Origin: JBGSUE01 sp041753515
GTDB lineage: Bacteria > Patescibacteriota > Microgenomatia > UBA10105 > UBA927
Length of the DNA: 32,201 nucleotides
Direction of reading: 5' to 3'
NCBI GenBank assembly: GCA_041753515.1
Contig: JBGSUE010000013.1
Span: 1 to 32,201, forward strand
The translations under genes and the position numbers were made by a program. Shown piece by piece: positions 13,893-21,811 of the stretch. Position 1 is the stretch's first letter; each line of letters begins with the position of its first letter. The notes under the pieces are model-generated. The model did no database searches. It saw only the letters and a list, made by a program, of their open reading frames with translations, and had not been told where the DNA came from.

Positions 13893-15009
13893 GGGAGTGG
13901 TGATCGAGATAATTCTTGACGGTGTTATAGAAACCGGAATCGTTGCTGTACTTGATGTAATTGGACACCGTCCCGAACCAGTCTGATATCGATGACTTAG
14001 ACCCGTCCGCAATATTCTCGAGCAGTTCCTGGGTTATGGGAACGGTGCGTCCTGTTTTTACCGCCTCCTTAAACCCCCGCTCCGCCGCCTCATCACAGAT
14101 CCGGGCAATGTCAGCTGATGAAAATCGGACTGTTTTTCCGGCAAGCCGTTCATACGAGATCTCTTCTTTCGGTTTGTCTGCCAGGTTCAGTTCAAAAATC
14201 CGCGCCCGGGCAATACGATCCGGCGGAGGGACAAAAATAATTTTATCGAATCTTCCCGGGCGCCTGAGTGCGCTGTCCACTTCCCACGGAAGATTCGTTG
14301 CACCGACGACGAGCACCCCGTCGTTGTTGCTGTCCACCCCATCCAGCTCAAGTAAGAATTGGTTCACGAGGGAACGCAGATTGGGATTCATTTTTTCGCG
14401 GCTCATGCCGATTGCATCCACTTCATCGAAAAACAATACGGTCGGATTATTTTGCCGTGCGGTATCAAAAAACTGGTGCATCATCTGTTCGCTTTCGCCG
14501 ATCCACCGGGAAAGGATCTCATGGATCTGGATACTGTAAAAATTGGCCTTGATTTCACCGGCCGTGGCCTTGGCTATATACGTTTTTCCGCATCCCGGCG
14601 GCCCGTATAAAAGTATTCCCCCGCCGGCCCGGTGGCCATACTGTTTATAGACCTCAGGATGCTGATACGGATAAATGATATCCGTACGTATGGCATCCTT
14701 CACGTTCTCCATGCCTGCAATATCGGAAAACGTGATCCGATGAGAATCCGATTGGCTGGCTGGTGCTCCTGCACGATCTGCTTCAATCGCTCCCTCCGGC
14801 GAAATTTTCGACCGGATATCGGCAAGTGCTTTTTCCACGCTGATATCCTTGTCCTTTTCAAACACTTCACCCAAAAGCACATACGCATCCTGAAGCTCAT
14901 TCTTTTTATAGAGTTCCAAACCAAAATATTTCTTGAAATTCTCATCGTGCGGATTTTTCTGGAAAACCTCAAGAAGTCCTTTGAGAAGCGGATCGCTGTA
15001 TGTTTTCAT
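13885..15009 (-). CDS. AAA+ ATPase, Vps4/katanin-like (meiotic-clade type)
   Basis: 374 residues: an N-terminal helical, TPR-like region (about 1-70), a linker, then one AAA module beginning ITFSDIAGMENVKDAI. Walker A GPPGCGKT is at 136-143, pore loop SRWIGESE at 167-174, Walker B VLFFDEVDA at 191-199, sensor-1 Asn239, and the arginine-finger region RRPGRFD at 249-255. The tail SSISDWFGTVSNYIK resembles the C-terminal helix of Vps4-like enzymes. Such proteins form hexamers that thread and remodel protein polymers. Bacterial members are little studied. It is sandwiched between a P/T-rich exported protein (15-nt gap) and a TPR protein (8-nt overlap), next to SipW and its surface-fibre genes. 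A role in that surface system is inference. Confidence 0.92.
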   Translation of the reverse strand: MKTYSDPLLKGLLEVFQKNPHDENFKKYFGLELYKKNELQDAYVLLGEVFEKDKDISVEKALADIRSKISPEGAIEADRAGAPASQSDSHRITFSDIAGMENVKDAIRTDIIYPYQHPEVYKQYGHRAGGGILLYGPPGCGKTYIAKATAGEIKANFYSIQIHEILSRWIGESEQMMHQFFDTARQNNPTVLFFDEVDAIGMSREKMNPNLRSLVNQFLLELDGVDSNNDGVLVVGATNLPWEVDSALRRPGRFDKIIFVPPPDRIARARIFELNLADKPKEEISYERLAGKTVRFSSADIARICDEAAERGFKEAVKTGRTVPITQELLENIADGSKSSISDWFGTVSNYIKYSNDSGFYNTVKNYLDHHSHD

Positions 15010-15024
15010 AGTACAAGTATAGCA

Positions 15025-15387
15025 CTACGCCCAGCCTAAAATAATCCCAAGAAAGTACGTGAGGGGCGTCCCCCACCACCAGCGGATTTGAAACCACGGA
15101 GTCTTAACTACGACCGGATCGTACTGCACAATCTCAGGCGTTGGCAGAACAGGAGTTGAGGACGGTGTTGATGTCGGCGTCAGTGTTGGTGTGGCCAAAA
15201 ACACAACTTCCGTTGTTGGGGTAGGAATGTTTGTCGGACGCGGCGTGTGCGACGGCACAGGAGTAATAGTTGCTGTTGGTTTGATAACTGGTGGTGGCTT
15301 CGGCCTTTTTTTCCACGGATCAGCCGAAACAGTCTGCGGAATTAAAAATAACCCAGTTATGATAATAATCAGCATTGCCCGTTTCAT
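15025..15387 (-). CDS. Small P/T-rich exported, membrane-associated protein
   Basis: 120 residues. A clear signal peptide (MKRAMLIIIITGLFLIPQTVSA, cleavage likely after SADP or SA) is followed by a basic proline stretch (KKRPKPPPVIKP) and a 70-residue Pro/Thr-rich segment. The C-terminus is hydrophobic and aromatic (WFQIRWWWGTPLTYFLGIILGWA) and could sit in or on the membrane. No known domain; low complexity makes homology unreliable. It is the first gene of the operon with the AAA ATPase and TPR protein. The layout suggests a short wall-spanning spacer held by its C-terminus. Confidence 0.7.
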   Translation of the reverse strand: MKRAMLIIIITGLFLIPQTVSADPWKKRPKPPPVIKPTATITPVPSHTPRPTNIPTPTTEVVFLATPTLTPTSTPSSTPVLPTPEIVQYDPVVVKTPWFQIRWWWGTPLTYFLGIILGWA

Positions 15388-15464
15388 GGTGATATACCGG
15401 GCAGAAGTACAATGGACTATATCATCTGTCCGCCGGCGGCGTCAAATGAAATTGACATCAACGG

Positions 15465-15562
15465 TGTCATTGCGAGCGATCCTGAGCTTGCCGAAGGAGA
15501 GCGTGGCAATCTGATGTTTTCCGACGGGATTGCTTCGCCGTCAGAACGGTCTCGCAATGACA
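15465..15562. repeat. Palindromic repeat, TGTCATTGCGAG family, copy 3
   Basis: Begins TGTCATTGCGAGCGATCC and ends GGTCTCGCAATGACA. It lies in the 203-nt gap between the P/T-rich protein gene and the HAD gene, which holds nothing else recognisable. Confidence 0.85.
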
Positions 15563-15590
15563 TGAGAATATTACAGAAAAAAGTCAGGAA

Positions 15591-16196
15591 TTATACTATC
15601 CTTTTCAGTTCTGTATCCAATTGAGCGGGAGTATCAAATATTATCGCATGAATTCCGCACGATTTTGCGGCCTTTACGTTTATTTCATCATCGTCAATAA
15701 ATACACACTTTTCGGGTTTTGAATTCAAAATTTCAAGCATTTTTTGGAAAAACGCCGAGTCGCTCTTGAGAAGCTTGATGTCGCAGGAGTTGATTCTTTT
15801 GGCTACGTACGGCATAACGCCGGAAGCCTCCATGCGAAACTCGGACAGGACACTTCCTTCATTGGATGCCACTGCTATCGAATACGTTGTTGACAGTGAG
15901 CGGACCAGGTCTTTCATACCGGGCATCGGTTCCAGCTCGCTTAAAAATATCCGGTCGAACTGCTCCACACTCATGTCTATGTGCTCATGCGCTAAAAATC
16001 CTTTCACAAAATCTTTGTGGGAAATATCCCCGAGCATGTATGCGCGGTACTGCGGATCTTTGTAGATTTTTTCCAGCTGTGATGTGTTGACCCGGGCATT
16101 GCCGATACTGTACTCATCAGAATTGCCAAACGTAAACTGCGTCAGCACCCCCGACACATCAAAAATAATCCAGTCAATTACTTTTTTCATATTCAT
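15591..16196 (-). CDS. HAD-superfamily hydrolase (YihX/soluble-epoxide-hydrolase-N-like)
   Basis: 201 residues. Motif I reads WIIFDVSGVLT: the nucleophile Asp13 is present, but the second Asp of DxD is Ser, as tolerated in the subfamily whose motif is DFGGV or DLGNV. Motif II is VASNEGS; Lys and motif III follow as KPEKCVFIDDDEINVKAAKSCG. A helical cap lies at about 25-90. Likely a small-molecule phosphatase; substrate unknown. The ATG at 16196 overlaps the EamA stop (ATGA), a better start than the internal ATG two codons on. A long upstream open frame to 16460 is a shadow of the transporter gene. Confidence 0.85.
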   Translation of the reverse strand: MNMKKVIDWIIFDVSGVLTQFTFGNSDEYSIGNARVNTSQLEKIYKDPQYRAYMLGDISHKDFVKGFLAHEHIDMSVEQFDRIFLSELEPMPGMKDLVRSLSTTYSIAVASNEGSVLSEFRMEASGVMPYVAKRINSCDIKLLKSDSAFFQKMLEILNSKPEKCVFIDDDEINVKAAKSCGIHAIIFDTPAQLDTELKRIV

Positions 16197-17089
16197 GATT
16201 TTTTTCCGTTCAACGTTACCAGTGCCGCGCCTGTTATTGCCAAGGCTCCTCCGGCAAAAATGCCGATCGTCATGCGTTCGGACAAAAGTAATGACGCCCA
16301 CATAAACGTAGCAAACGGCTGAATAAACATCGTCATGGATGCAATGACTGGGGATCCATGCTTGATAGCATACTGATATAGTAGATAGTACACTACCCCG
16401 CCGAAAATTCCCACATACATAGTAGACAGGATGTGCGGCAGTCTTACATCCGCCATCCATGCGTTGTATATGAACAAATCAGAAAATGACAAAACCAACA
16501 ACACAACAGCGATTGTGAATGCGGACATGGTTGTGAGATATACGGGAGAATACGATTTTTGGAACTGTTTGGACAATACCGTATACAGGGAAAACACAAG
16601 AACTGCGGACATGATAATCAGGTTTCCCCGAAGTGTCCCGGAAAACACTCCTCCTAAACCGATTACCGGCAACAGAATAAGCATCATAACGCCCGCTAAA
16701 CCAATACATAAACCTGCAATTTTTCTCGCGGTAAATGTTTCACCCAGGAGAAAATAAGAAAAGATAGCGGCAATAACCGGGACCACCGCATATAGCATCT
16801 GGGAAACCGTTGCCGTCGTGAGGCGGATACCGAATGCAAAAAACGTCACGTTGCCAGCAAGAAGAAGCGACAGTGCGATAATTTTCCATACGTTTCTTGA
16901 AATTTTTGGCTTTTCCCTGAAAAAAAGCGGCAGAATTGCCAATAGAGCAATGAAAAAACGGAAAAAAGTAAATGCAAAAGGAGGAATGACTGCAAGACCG
17001 ATTTTTGCAAATACGGGAATACCTCCGCCGAATATTGCAGCCAGAACAACTGCAATAATAGCTATCATGGAATTTCTTTGAATAGTCAT
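16193..17089 (-). CDS. EamA/DMT-family transporter (first copy)
   Basis: 298 residues with ten predicted transmembrane helices in two homologous halves (EamA repeats at about 8-140 and 155-293). The first half has the family block FRFFIALLAILPLFF and the repeat boundary AVVPVIAAIFSYFLLGETFTAR; the second has IQPFATFMWASLLLSERMT. Members export amino acids, nucleotides or other metabolites; the substrate cannot be inferred. It leads a two-gene operon with the HAD hydrolase and is divergent from hflX. TATAAT lies 8 nt upstream, giving a near-leaderless message. Confidence 0.9.
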   Translation of the reverse strand: MTIQRNSMIAIIAVVLAAIFGGGIPVFAKIGLAVIPPFAFTFFRFFIALLAILPLFFREKPKISRNVWKIIALSLLLAGNVTFFAFGIRLTTATVSQMLYAVVPVIAAIFSYFLLGETFTARKIAGLCIGLAGVMMLILLPVIGLGGVFSGTLRGNLIIMSAVLVFSLYTVLSKQFQKSYSPVYLTTMSAFTIAVVLLVLSFSDLFIYNAWMADVRLPHILSTMYVGIFGGVVYYLLYQYAIKHGSPVIASMTMFIQPFATFMWASLLLSERMTIGIFAGGALAITGAALVTLNGKKS

Positions 17090-17097
17090 GTGTATAC

Positions 17098-17103
17098 ATT
17101 ATA
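17098..17103 (-). promoter_or_regulatory. -10 box of the EamA-HAD operon
   Basis: Perfect TATAAT on the minus strand, ending 8 nt before the ATG at 17089; expected start about 2 nt upstream of the ATG. Confidence 0.55.
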
Positions 17104-17178
17104 CCTCTACAGGATATATATTTGTTATCTGAAGGTTTATACTCAAAAACTCACAGACTTACCAGAGTTGTTGCGGTA

Positions 17179-17184
17179 TATAAT
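17179..17184 (+). promoter_or_regulatory. -10 box of hflX (leaderless)
   Basis: Perfect TATAAT, 6 nt before the ATG at 17191, so the A of the ATG falls at the expected +1. No Shine-Dalgarno. Confidence 0.6.
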
Positions 17185-17190
17185 ACACAT

Positions 17191-18291
17191 ATGAATCTAT
17201 CCATCCTGTTTGTGTACTTGACGGATAAAAGGACCCCCAAGTACGACATGGACCGCGACATTACGGAACTCTGGAACCTTGTCGCATCCCTGGGGGATGC
17301 CACCGTTACGGATCTTATCGTCCAAAAAGGAAAACCTGTTCGGGCAACATTCATCGGGTCCGGCAAAACGGAAGAGGTCGGGCAGTACCTGGCAACCCAT
17401 GACACGGACATCGTCCTTTTCAATGCTCTCCTGTCCCCTGAACAGAAATTCACCCTGACGAAAATGTATTGGGATACACGCCCGGCAATCAGAGTCTGGG
17501 ACCGTGTGGACCTGATTCTGGAAATATTCTCCCGTCATGCACATACCCGCGAAGCCACACTGCAGATTGATCTGGCGCGTATGCGGCACATGGGACCTGC
17601 CATATTCGGCATGGGAAAAATTCTCTCCCGCCAGGGAGGCGGGGTCGGAACCCGGGGCATCGGCGAAACAAATACGGAACTTATGAAACGGCACTGGCGG
17701 CGGGAAATGAAACGGGTTGGCGATGAACTGAAACGATTGGTTGCCAACCGGAGAGCCCAAATTGAAAACCGCAAATCCCGCGGTCTTCTGTCTGTTTCGC
17801 TGGTCGGCTACACCAATGCCGGAAAAACAACACTTTTCAACGCGCTGACCGGTAAAAAGAAAACGGTCAACGACGCCATGTTCGTGACGCTGGATAGCAC
17901 TGTGGGAAAAGTGTTTCTGTCCAATATTGGAAAAACCATCACAGTATCTGACACCATCGGGTTTATCCGGGATCTGCCGCCTGATCTTATTGATGCATTC
18001 AAATCAACACTTCTGGAATCAATAAGCGCTGATATCGTCCTTCATGTTGCAGACATTTCAGATCCCAACTATCTTGAAAAAATGGCAGAGGTAGATACCA
18101 TTCTTGAGCAGCTCGAAATAGACAGGGAAAAAATCATCTATGTCTTCAATAAGACAGACGCGGCAAAAGATGATGCAAGACAAAAAGCATCCGATGCCGC
18201 TCTCCACTCCCCACACGTCTTCATATCCGCATCAGGCGGGATCGGTATTGGAGATCTTATGCACGAAATTACCAAAAGGATAAGTATATAA
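17191..18291 (+). CDS. hflX: GTPase HflX
   Basis: 366 residues. The N-terminal HflX domain includes the glycine-rich block LSRQGGGVGTRGIGETNTEL (about 145-164) followed by the long coiled helix REMKRVGDELKRLVANRR. The G domain has G1 GYTNAGKTT (206-214), G3 DTIGF (254-258) and G4 NKTD (320-323). HflX binds the 50S ribosome and splits stalled 70S ribosomes under stress. The protein is somewhat shorter than the commonest bacterial forms (about 420), mainly at the N-terminus. The start at 17191 is set by the -10 box and by MNLSILFVYL; the upstream frame to 17122 is rejected. Confidence 0.96.
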   Translation: MNLSILFVYLTDKRTPKYDMDRDITELWNLVASLGDATVTDLIVQKGKPVRATFIGSGKTEEVGQYLATHDTDIVLFNALLSPEQKFTLTKMYWDTRPAIRVWDRVDLILEIFSRHAHTREATLQIDLARMRHMGPAIFGMGKILSRQGGGVGTRGIGETNTELMKRHWRREMKRVGDELKRLVANRRAQIENRKSRGLLSVSLVGYTNAGKTTLFNALTGKKKTVNDAMFVTLDSTVGKVFLSNIGKTITVSDTIGFIRDLPPDLIDAFKSTLLESISADIVLHVADISDPNYLEKMAEVDTILEQLEIDREKIIYVFNKTDAAKDDARQKASDAALHSPHVFISASGGIGIGDLMHEITKRISI

Positions 18292-18416
18292 TCAAAAACT
18301 CACATATAATCCTGAAATATTTTAGTATACAACGGCAATAACAGCGATCATCCTGCTCCGGTCTGTTTTCATGTTTCCTGGTGTACTCTTTTCCTTGCAT
18401 TCTCTGCATGGTGGTT

Positions 18417-18422
18417 TACAAT
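18417..18422 (+). promoter_or_regulatory. -10 box of the two-repeat exported protein
   Basis: TACAAT, 6 nt before the ATG at 18429, so the A of the ATG falls at the expected +1. A weak TTGCAT lies 16 nt upstream. Confidence 0.45.
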
Positions 18423-18428
18423 ACCCCT

Positions 18429-19328
18429 ATGAAAACGGTGAAGACGATGTTGGGGTTTCTCCTTGTTGTCCTTACGGCATTTACCACAAAGCTCGGTGTT
18501 GATTATTTCAACACACCGAACAGTGTCCCGCAAGAAATATTTTCTCCTGTTGCAGAGAAAGATGCTCCTGCAGTGCTGGGGTCAACCGTCGCTCCAACCA
18601 TTCCCTTTGCTACCGTCATCCAACAGCCGACAAAAAAAACGACGGAGGCAACTATCGCGATCGACCATCTGCCCTCAAGCGTGAAAGCCGGTGATGTGGC
18701 AACGTTCACCTGGTCCATCACCAGCATCCCAAAAACCATTCCTTCAACTGCCGTCTACTTCGGCCGCACGTCAAATACGGGTGTTTTCACCACTGCCATG
18801 ACGCCGGACGAATCCGGGTATACTGCGGCAACGCCGGAATTTATCAGCGGCTCGTACACCATTCCGCTCACGTTTATAGGAAACACGAAAATACCGGAAC
18901 CCGGCACGTACTTTGCCCGTGCATGGGCACTGGTTGACGGCAAAAACATCTGGTCGGACGAGAAATCTTTTATTGTCGATGCCTCCCCCGTCCACTCCGT
19001 GAGCATTACGGAAAAACCGGACGCAGTATTTGCAGGTGCAAACGCGGCATTTACCTGGGACGTTTCAGGACCGCCATCATCAGCCGGCTACACCGCCATT
19101 GTGTATTCATCCACATCATATCCGGGCTCGCTTGATACGGCTGCCGCACTGCAGTCGACCCCCTACAAAACGCTCACGACGGAATTTTCCGGCGGATCCT
19201 ACAGTGTTCCCCTTCGTTTCATCGGCAACGCAGTGATCCACGAAAAAGGCACGTATTACATCCGTGCCCTGGCTGTTGTGGGCGGCAAAAACATCTGGTC
19301 GGGCGAATCATCGTTTGAAGTGAAATAA
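18429..19328 (+). CDS. Exported protein with two homologous beta-sandwich repeats
   Basis: 299 residues. N-terminal signal or anchor (MKTVKTMLGFLLVVLTAFTT), a linker, then two repeats of about 110 residues (about 85-195 and 197-299). Matching blocks are AGDVATFTWSI / AGANAAFTWDV, GSYTIPLTFIGNTKI / GSYSVPLRFIGNAVI, PGTYFARAWALVDGKNIWS / KGTYYIRALAVVGGKNIWS. The pattern suggests immunoglobulin-like extracellular domains. I do not recognise a named family or function. It is a lone gene downstream of hflX with its own -10 box. Confidence 0.82.
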   Translation: MKTVKTMLGFLLVVLTAFTTKLGVDYFNTPNSVPQEIFSPVAEKDAPAVLGSTVAPTIPFATVIQQPTKKTTEATIAIDHLPSSVKAGDVATFTWSITSIPKTIPSTAVYFGRTSNTGVFTTAMTPDESGYTAATPEFISGSYTIPLTFIGNTKIPEPGTYFARAWALVDGKNIWSDEKSFIVDASPVHSVSITEKPDAVFAGANAAFTWDVSGPPSSAGYTAIVYSSTSYPGSLDTAAALQSTPYKTLTTEFSGGSYSVPLRFIGNAVIHEKGTYYIRALAVVGGKNIWSGESSFEVK

Positions 19329-19340
19329 ATTTACTAGAAT

Positions 19341-19466
19341 CAGTACTTACACAACCTCATGTCATCCTGAACCGCCGAAGGCGAGTGAAGGATCTCGTTA
19401 TTATATTAAACTAGATTCTTCACCCGATTACTCGGGTTCAGAATGACTATTGAGTGCGAAACAACT
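19341..19466. repeat. Palindromic MITE-like repeat, TGTCATTCTGA family, copy D
   Basis: Starts CAGTACTTACACAACCTCAT and ends TCAGAATGACTATTGAGTGCG plus flank. Shares the inner blocks GAAGGATCTCGTTATTAT and AACTAGATTCTTC with copy A, though the hairpins between them differ. Confidence 0.8.
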
Positions 19467-19488
19467 GTAAAAAATACAGTGCTCCTTA

Positions 19489-19560
19489 TTGTCATGCTGA
19501 ACTCGTTTCAGCATCACGTTTGTATGTAAACGAGATCCCGAAACAAGTTCGGGATGAAAG
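19489..19560. repeat. Short variant palindromic repeat, copy E
   Basis: ATTGTCATGCTGAACTCG ... GAAACAAGTTCGGGATGA. Related termini but a shorter core, ending in the palindrome CCCGAAACAAGTTCGGG. Copies D and E together fill the 248-nt convergent gap before the thermonuclease gene. Confidence 0.65.
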
Positions 19561-19576
19561 GGTCAACTATTTACTT

Positions 19577-20167
19577 TTATTCACACACACCGTCAGCCCA
19601 GAGGCCCAGTTTTTTCTCTCTGGCTTCACGTTCCGCTTCCTCAAACTGATCCTTATATATATAAGGTAGGTTATAGGTGTACTCGTGCCCATAGCCGTTT
19701 TGGATCAAAAAAAGGCCTGCGTTCGTACCGTCGGGCAAAAACACAAACCGCAGAAGCCTGCCGTACCGGTCCCGGTCCCCCTGGCTCGGGTCTGATTCAA
19801 GTCGGACAGATTTCCCGCCAAGCAGTTCTTTTGCTTTCTCCGATGCCTCAGCCCCGAAACACTCAACTGCCTCTCGCGGATCGCGCACTTCCGGTGTATC
19901 GATGCCGATCAAACGCACCGTTTCTTTTACCCCGCCTATCATAACGGTGATAGTATCGCCGTCCACCACTTTCACAACGGGAAATAACTCTCCGGAATTT
20001 TTTTCCGGAATATCCGGCTGGGATTCCATCAGAAGCGGCGTGGGGCGAACAGTGGGCGCCGGTATTGAAATTTGTTGGGTAGTTTCCAACCGGATACGGT
20101 TCAATAGTCCGGTCAGCACAATAAACAATATTGCTAAAAGTGACGCAATCCTCTTATGTTTTCCCAT
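19577..20167 (-). CDS. Secreted staphylococcal-type thermonuclease (SNc)
   Basis: 196 residues. N-terminal membrane anchor or signal (about 6-23), a P/T-rich linker (ISIPAPTVRPTPLL), then the OB-fold nuclease: VVDGDTITV, VRLIGIDTPEV and DRDRYGRLLRFVF contain the counterparts of the SNase active site (Asp71, Arg85, Asp90, Glu93, Arg137). Two cysteines (103 and 195) could form a disulfide. It would degrade extracellular DNA or RNA, plausibly for nucleotide scavenging in a reduced-genome bacterium (inference). Divergent from the Fic gene; TACAAT abuts the ATG on the minus strand. Confidence 0.93.
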   Translation of the reverse strand: MGKHKRIASLLAILFIVLTGLLNRIRLETTQQISIPAPTVRPTPLLMESQPDIPEKNSGELFPVVKVVDGDTITVMIGGVKETVRLIGIDTPEVRDPREAVECFGAEASEKAKELLGGKSVRLESDPSQGDRDRYGRLLRFVFLPDGTNAGLFLIQNGYGHEYTYNLPYIYKDQFEEAEREAREKKLGLWADGVCE

Positions 20168-20195
20168 GATTGTACTGTACTGATATACCGTGTAC

Positions 20196-20224
20196 TTGAC
20201 AAGTATAAAGTATAACGTTATACT
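20196..20224 (+). promoter_or_regulatory. Promoter of the Fic gene (consensus -35, 17-nt spacer)
   Basis: TTGACA (20196-20201), 17 nt, TATACT (20219-20224). The predicted start (about 20231) is 1 nt before the ATG, so the transcript should be leaderless. Confidence 0.75.
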
Positions 20225-20231
20225 TTATACT
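20202..20231. promoter_or_regulatory. Perfect 30-bp palindromic operator over the Fic promoter
   Basis: The left half AGTATAAAGTATAAC is followed by its exact reverse complement GTTATACTTTATACT. Each half contains the heptamer AGTATAA twice, so the site holds four heptamer half-sites. It covers the whole spacer, the -10 box and the start point. The Fic protein's own C-terminal MerR-like domain is the obvious candidate binder. Confidence 0.85.
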
Positions 20232-21212
20232 ATGGATAGACTGCAGTTGATTATCGAAAAAAAGCAGCGCCTTGACGGGTTCCGGCCTTTTGCGGATGCC
20301 TTCCTAACCGGCATGCAGGATTGGCTGAAAATTGAACTTACGTATACGTCCAATGCTATTGAAGGAAACACGCTCTCCCGTGCCCAAACGGCCATGATTG
20401 TGGAAAAGGGGCTGACGGTAGAGGGGAAAAGCATAAGGGAACACCAGGAAGTGGTAAACCATGCGTCTGCATTTGAGTGGATGATGGATGAAATCCGCAG
20501 GACAAATTTCCACATTGATGAGCCGCTTATCCTTGATATCCACCGCCGAATTCTTGCAAAGATTGATGATTCCAATGCCGGACGCTACCGGACCGTATCC
20601 GTCCGGATTGCCGGATCACGGGTTATCATGCCGAATGCCGCCAAAGTACCGCAGTTTATGGAATCGTTTACCCGGTGGTGCAATACCGAAAGGAGCCATC
20701 CTGTACAAAAGGCAATAGACGCCCACCTGAAACTTGTCAGCATCCACCCGTTTACCGACGGAAACGGCCGGACCGCCCGTCTTGTCATGAACGCACTGCT
20801 TCTCGTGTCCGGTTATCTGCCCGCAATAGTGCGCAAAGAGGACAGACTTGCATATATTAATGCGATTGAAAAAGTTCAACTTGGCGGATCATCAAATGAT
20901 TATTATGCTGTCATGTATAAAGCTGTTGAACGCACAATGGATGCATATCTTGATATGCTTACCGAATCATCTGGTGATGCACAATTGAAAAAGAAAACGT
21001 TTCTGAAAATCGGCGACGTTGCCCGTCTTGCCGGAGAACCGGTCCCAACCATAAGGCATTGGACACAATTGGGGCTTCTTGACGTATCCGAATTTACTCC
21101 CGGTGGATACCAGCTTTTTTCACAGGAAGCAGTGACGGTTGCCCGCAAAATCCGCAGACTCCAGACCGAAAAACGCATGACTCTTTCGGAAATTAAACGG
21201 AGAATCTCATAA
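20232..21212 (+). CDS. Fic-domain protein with C-terminal MerR-like DNA-binding domain
   Basis: 326 residues. The N-terminal part contains SNAIEGN (residues 40-46), matching the inhibitory (S/T)xxxE(G/N) motif of class II Fic proteins. The Fic core motif HPFTDGNGRTAR is at 172-183 with catalytic His172. Residues 256-326 resemble a MerR-type winged helix: FLKIGDVARLAGEPVPTIRHW, then LLDVSEFTPGGYQLFSQEAV and a final helix. Fic enzymes transfer AMP or related groups onto protein hydroxyls; Glu44 should hold it in check. A fused DNA-binding domain plus the palindrome on its own promoter point to an autoregulator. The start at 20232 follows the -10 box; the upstream frame at 20190 lies in the promoter. 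Confidence 0.92.
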   Translation: MDRLQLIIEKKQRLDGFRPFADAFLTGMQDWLKIELTYTSNAIEGNTLSRAQTAMIVEKGLTVEGKSIREHQEVVNHASAFEWMMDEIRRTNFHIDEPLILDIHRRILAKIDDSNAGRYRTVSVRIAGSRVIMPNAAKVPQFMESFTRWCNTERSHPVQKAIDAHLKLVSIHPFTDGNGRTARLVMNALLLVSGYLPAIVRKEDRLAYINAIEKVQLGGSSNDYYAVMYKAVERTMDAYLDMLTESSGDAQLKKKTFLKIGDVARLAGEPVPTIRHWTQLGLLDVSEFTPGGYQLFSQEAVTVARKIRRLQTEKRMTLSEIKRRIS

Positions 21213-21217
21213 CCCGT

Positions 21218-21805
21218 ATGGATTACCAAACAAATACCCCGCTCATCCTTCCCTTCCGCGGCACATGGATGGTGAGTAACGGCGGAAGATCTGTGGAAAC
21301 GAACAACCACATGAAATTTGCCGGAGGGCAAGGTCCGCAGAACCTGCTCTATGGGTACGATTTCCGGTTTAAAAGTACGGGTGAGGAAAAACGTCTTGAA
21401 GAATACAAAGCATTCGGACAGGTTGTGCTGGCACCCGCAGACGGAACGGTCATCCAGGTCATCAACGGAGCCATCGATGTAGATCCGGGTGAACGCGACC
21501 GAGCAGTCGGAGTGGGAAACGCCATCGTTATCGATCACCATAATGGTGAATTCAGTCTCCTGTGCCATTTCAAATACCAGAGTATTACAGTGAAAGTCGG
21601 TGACATGGTCACGGCGGGTCAACTATTGGGGTTGTGCGGCAATACCGGCAACACGAGCGAACCGCATATACACTTCAGTCTCCAGGATGGGCCTTTGATG
21701 CACAAAGCCAATGCGCTCCCTACTCAATTTTCGCGCATCATGGTGGACGGGGAGGAAAAAATGAACGCTGAACCCGTCCGCTTCCAATGGGTCTCAAATC
21801 CGTAG
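21218..21805 (+). CDS. M23-type peptidase without signal peptide
   Basis: 195 residues. The LytM-like core is visible: His31 and Asp48 (NNH ... YGYDF), His117 in LLCHFKYQ, and the HxH of SEPHIHFSL (His150, His152), all plausible zinc or catalytic ligands. The typical APADGTVIQVING and VGDMVTAGQLLGLCGNTGNTS strands are present. The spacing between His31 and Asp48 is longer than in classical endopeptidases but is seen in a group of standalone M23 proteins. No signal peptide or anchor is present, so its site of action is uncertain. It starts 5 nt after the Fic stop and is likely co-transcribed; it could be a target or partner of the Fic protein (speculative). Confidence 0.85.
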   Translation: MDYQTNTPLILPFRGTWMVSNGGRSVETNNHMKFAGGQGPQNLLYGYDFRFKSTGEEKRLEEYKAFGQVVLAPADGTVIQVINGAIDVDPGERDRAVGVGNAIVIDHHNGEFSLLCHFKYQSITVKVGDMVTAGQLLGLCGNTGNTSEPHIHFSLQDGPLMHKANALPTQFSRIMVDGEEKMNAEPVRFQWVSNP

Positions 21806-21811
21806 TGTATT

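Noticed and set aside
17143..18304. 13-bp direct repeat TCAAAAACTCACA flanking hflX (17143-17155 and 18292-18304)
   Set aside because: Several 13-mers are expected to recur by chance in 32 kb, and no element-like ends accompany it.
20169..20202. A full promoter for the thermonuclease on the minus strand
   Set aside because: TACAAT abuts the ATG, but no -35 lies at a sensible distance; the predicted +1 would fall inside the gene.
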